Position numbers and translations under genes: made by a program. From Corynebacterium pygosceleis (GTDB lineage Bacteria > Actinomycetota > Actinomycetes > Mycobacteriales > Mycobacteriaceae), in assembly GCF_016595275.2 (NCBI RefSeq), contig NZ_JAENIQ020000003.1, positions 1 to 64,000 on the forward strand: a stretch of 64,000 nt of DNA, read 5' to 3'. Each line of letters starts with the position of its first letter. Within the stretch, counting starts at the first letter, position 1. The notes beneath the pieces were generated by a model, which was not told the DNA's origin, searched no databases, and worked only from the letters and a program-made list of their open reading frames with translations. This document shows positions 62,375 through 64,000 of this stretch, piece by piece.

Positions 62375-63856
62375 ATGACTGATTCCACGATCAACCTGGC
62401 CGCGCTCATCGAGGGCGCCCCGAAGCAACTGTTCATCGGCGGCGAATTCGTCGACGCGTCGGACGGTGGTACCCTTGACGTCATCGACCCGGCCGACGGT
62501 ACCGTCCTCGCCACCGTCGCCTCCGCCACCGGCGGCGACGCCCGCCGGGCGCTGGACGCCGCAGTGGCCGCCCAGGACGACTGGGCCGCCACCCCGGCCC
62601 GGGAACGATCCGAGATCCTCTACCGGGCGAACCGTCTCGTGCTGGAGCACGCCGAGGAGCTCGCCTACCTCCAGTCCGCTGAACTCGGTCGGGCGCTGCC
62701 CGATTCACGCGGTGAGGTCGCCTACGGTGCGGAGTTCTTCCGGTGGTTCGCCGAGGAGGCGGTGCGCATCACGGGGGACTACAGGCACAGTCCGTCGGGT
62801 AACGCCCGACTGGTGGTCACCCGGCAGCCGGTCGGACCGAGTCTCGCCGTGACACCGTGGAACTTTCCCCTCGCGATGGGGACCCGGAAGCTCGGCCCGG
62901 CGCTGGCCGCCGGATGCACGATGATCATCAAGCCCGCCTCGAAAACCCCACTGACCATGCTCTACCTGGCGAAACTCCTGGCTGAGGCCGGTGTCCCGGC
63001 CGGGGTCGTCTCGGTGCTGCCCACCGCCAGGGCATCGAACGTGTCCTCTCTGCTGGAGGACCCGCGACTGCGGAAACTCACGTTCACCGGTTCCACCGAG
63101 GTCGGTCAGATGCTCGCCGCGAAGGCCGCGGAGAACACCATGCGGGTGTCTCTGGAACTCGGTGGAAACGCCCCCTACGTCGTCTTCGATGACGCGGACC
63201 TGGAGTCCGCCGTCGAGGCGGTGGCCACCGCGAAGATGCGTGGTGCGGGACAGGTCTGCATCGCGGCGAACCGGTTCCTCGTGCACTCGTCGATCAAGGA
63301 CGAGTTCGTCGCCGGCGTCGTCGAGAAGATGCGTCAGTTCACCGTCGGGCGGGGCACCGACCCGGACACCACCGTCGGTCCGCTCTCCGGGGACGACCAA
63401 ATGGAGACGGTCTCCGGTCTCGTGGAGGACGCGAAGGCGAAGGGGGCGAAGGTGCTGCTCGGCGGGGACCGCTCCGAACTTCCCGGTGTTCCGGATGGCG
63501 GTAGTTTCTACCCGCCCACCGTTCTCACCGACGCCCCCGAATCGGCGGAGATCCGCGATGCCGAGATCTTCGGTCCGGTCGTCTCCGTGACCACGTTCGA
63601 CACCGACGAGGAGGCCGTCCGCATGGCCAACGACACCCCCTTCGGTCTGGCCGCCTACGTGTTCTCCGAGAACCTCACCCGGGCACTGGGGGCGGCGGAG
63701 AAGATCCAGGCGGGCATGGTCGCCGTGAACAAGGGTGCACTGTCCGACCCGGCGGCCCCCTTCGGAGGGGTCAAGCAGTCCGGTCTCGGACGTGAGGGCG
63801 GTTTCGAGGGGATCGATGAGTTCCTGGAGACGAAACTGATCTCACTGCCGGTCTAG
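62375..63856 (+). CDS. gabD: Succinate-semialdehyde/aldehyde dehydrogenase
   Basis: A 493-aa NAD(P)+-dependent aldehyde dehydrogenase. The Rossmann and catalytic features are TPWNFPLAMGTRKLGPALAAG near 165, the FTGSTEVG cofactor loop near 235, the general base Glu in LELGGNAP near 258, and the nucleophile Cys in GQVCIAANRF near 294. KQSGLGREGGFEGIDEFLETK at the C-terminus is typical of succinate-semialdehyde dehydrogenases (GabD type), but the true substrate is uncertain. It is monocistronic, with a leaderless-type promoter and a long hairpin terminator. Confidence 0.9.
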   Translation: MTDSTINLAALIEGAPKQLFIGGEFVDASDGGTLDVIDPADGTVLATVASATGGDARRALDAAVAAQDDWAATPARERSEILYRANRLVLEHAEELAYLQSAELGRALPDSRGEVAYGAEFFRWFAEEAVRITGDYRHSPSGNARLVVTRQPVGPSLAVTPWNFPLAMGTRKLGPALAAGCTMIIKPASKTPLTMLYLAKLLAEAGVPAGVVSVLPTARASNVSSLLEDPRLRKLTFTGSTEVGQMLAAKAAENTMRVSLELGGNAPYVVFDDADLESAVEAVATAKMRGAGQVCIAANRFLVHSSIKDEFVAGVVEKMRQFTVGRGTDPDTTVGPLSGDDQMETVSGLVEDAKAKGAKVLLGGDRSELPGVPDGGSFYPPTVLTDAPESAEIRDAEIFGPVVSVTTFDTDEEAVRMANDTPFGLAAYVFSENLTRALGAAEKIQAGMVAVNKGALSDPAAPFGGVKQSGLGREGGFEGIDEFLETKLISLPV

Positions 63857-63871
63857 ACCACCGGTGGAGAA

Positions 63872-63913
63872 CACCCCGGCCCCGGTGCATTCCGATGCAC
63901 CGGGGCCGGGGTG
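63872..63913 (+). terminator. Very long hairpin terminator after gabD
   Basis: A perfect 19-bp stem (63872-63890 with 63895-63913) with a TCCG loop, 15 nt after the gabD stop. There is no T-run. The rest of the window (to 64000) shows no gene. Confidence 0.7.
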
Positions 63914-64000
63914 CCGCCGCCCCGCCGCTCTCCGGTCCGTGGCGGGGCGGGTGCGCCTGACCTGCCGGCCAGTTGCGGCGGGGATCGGCGCCCCCGTCGG

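Overview
The window is GC-rich chromosomal DNA from a high-GC Corynebacterium-type actinomycete (Mycobacteriales). The evidence is a single-chain type I fatty acid synthase, an Rpf domain protein, a mycoredoxin, SepH, an mctBC-type acetate/propionate/pyruvate transporter, and a gene order resembling C. glutamicum and the ercC3-rpfA-csp-spoU-sepH-serC-gltA-accD3-echA6-ctpE stretch of M. tuberculosis (recalled from memory, not searched). I see no prophage, insertion sequence, CRISPR array or rRNA. There is one tRNA, tRNA-Arg(CCT).

Layout. 1-1164: a terminator, then about 1.1 kb without a convincing gene but with dense G-runs and a strong hairpin. 1165-9545: XPB-type helicase and a partner protein, a 63-aa unknown, Rpf, a cold-shock protein, a DUF2771 protein and a glutamine-cyclotransferase-like lipoprotein. 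9582-16597: a DUF3027 protein, pabC/pabAB (folate precursor), an AzgA-type purine permease, a SpoU methyltransferase and a DUF6928 protein. 16605-23052: sepH, serC, gltA, an FKBP isomerase and accD3. 23099-26589: a compact five-gene operon of XRE regulator, two paralogous membrane proteins, and an ABC ATPase and permease. 26726-36800: aldo/keto reductase, enoyl-CoA hydratase, CtpE-like P-type ATPase, mctBC, a serine-hydrolase-like protein, a CPA2 antiporter and a Tat-exported DUF1906 protein. 36890-42324: alpha/beta hydrolase, tRNA-Arg, a small unknown, cobF, a small membrane protein, mycoredoxin, folA-thyA and cysQ. 42463-51067: lhr and nei flank a decayed toxin-antitoxin locus, followed by a YccF protein and a TetR regulator. 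51068-63913: fas, pgi and a succinate-semialdehyde dehydrogenase.

How the genes work together. Much of the window is core metabolism. Acetate enters by MctC, citrate synthase opens the TCA cycle, and AccD3, EchA and FAS-I serve acyl-CoA and fatty acid metabolism. pabAB/pabC, folA and thyA form part of the folate/thymidylate pathway. XPB, Lhr and Nei concern DNA repair. Rpf and SepH concern wall remodelling and division.

The most interesting signals are regulatory or accessory. Two 16-bp palindromes sit in tandem, 21 bp apart, before fas and beside a TetR gene. A RelE-type toxin remnant retains its antitoxin and a 26-bp palindromic operator between lhr and nei. The XRE/twin-membrane-protein/ABC operon has unknown function. 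Many genes carry a -10-like hexamer 6-7 nt before the start codon, which suggests leaderless transcripts. I found no clearly new large system: most of the window is conserved housekeeping DNA.
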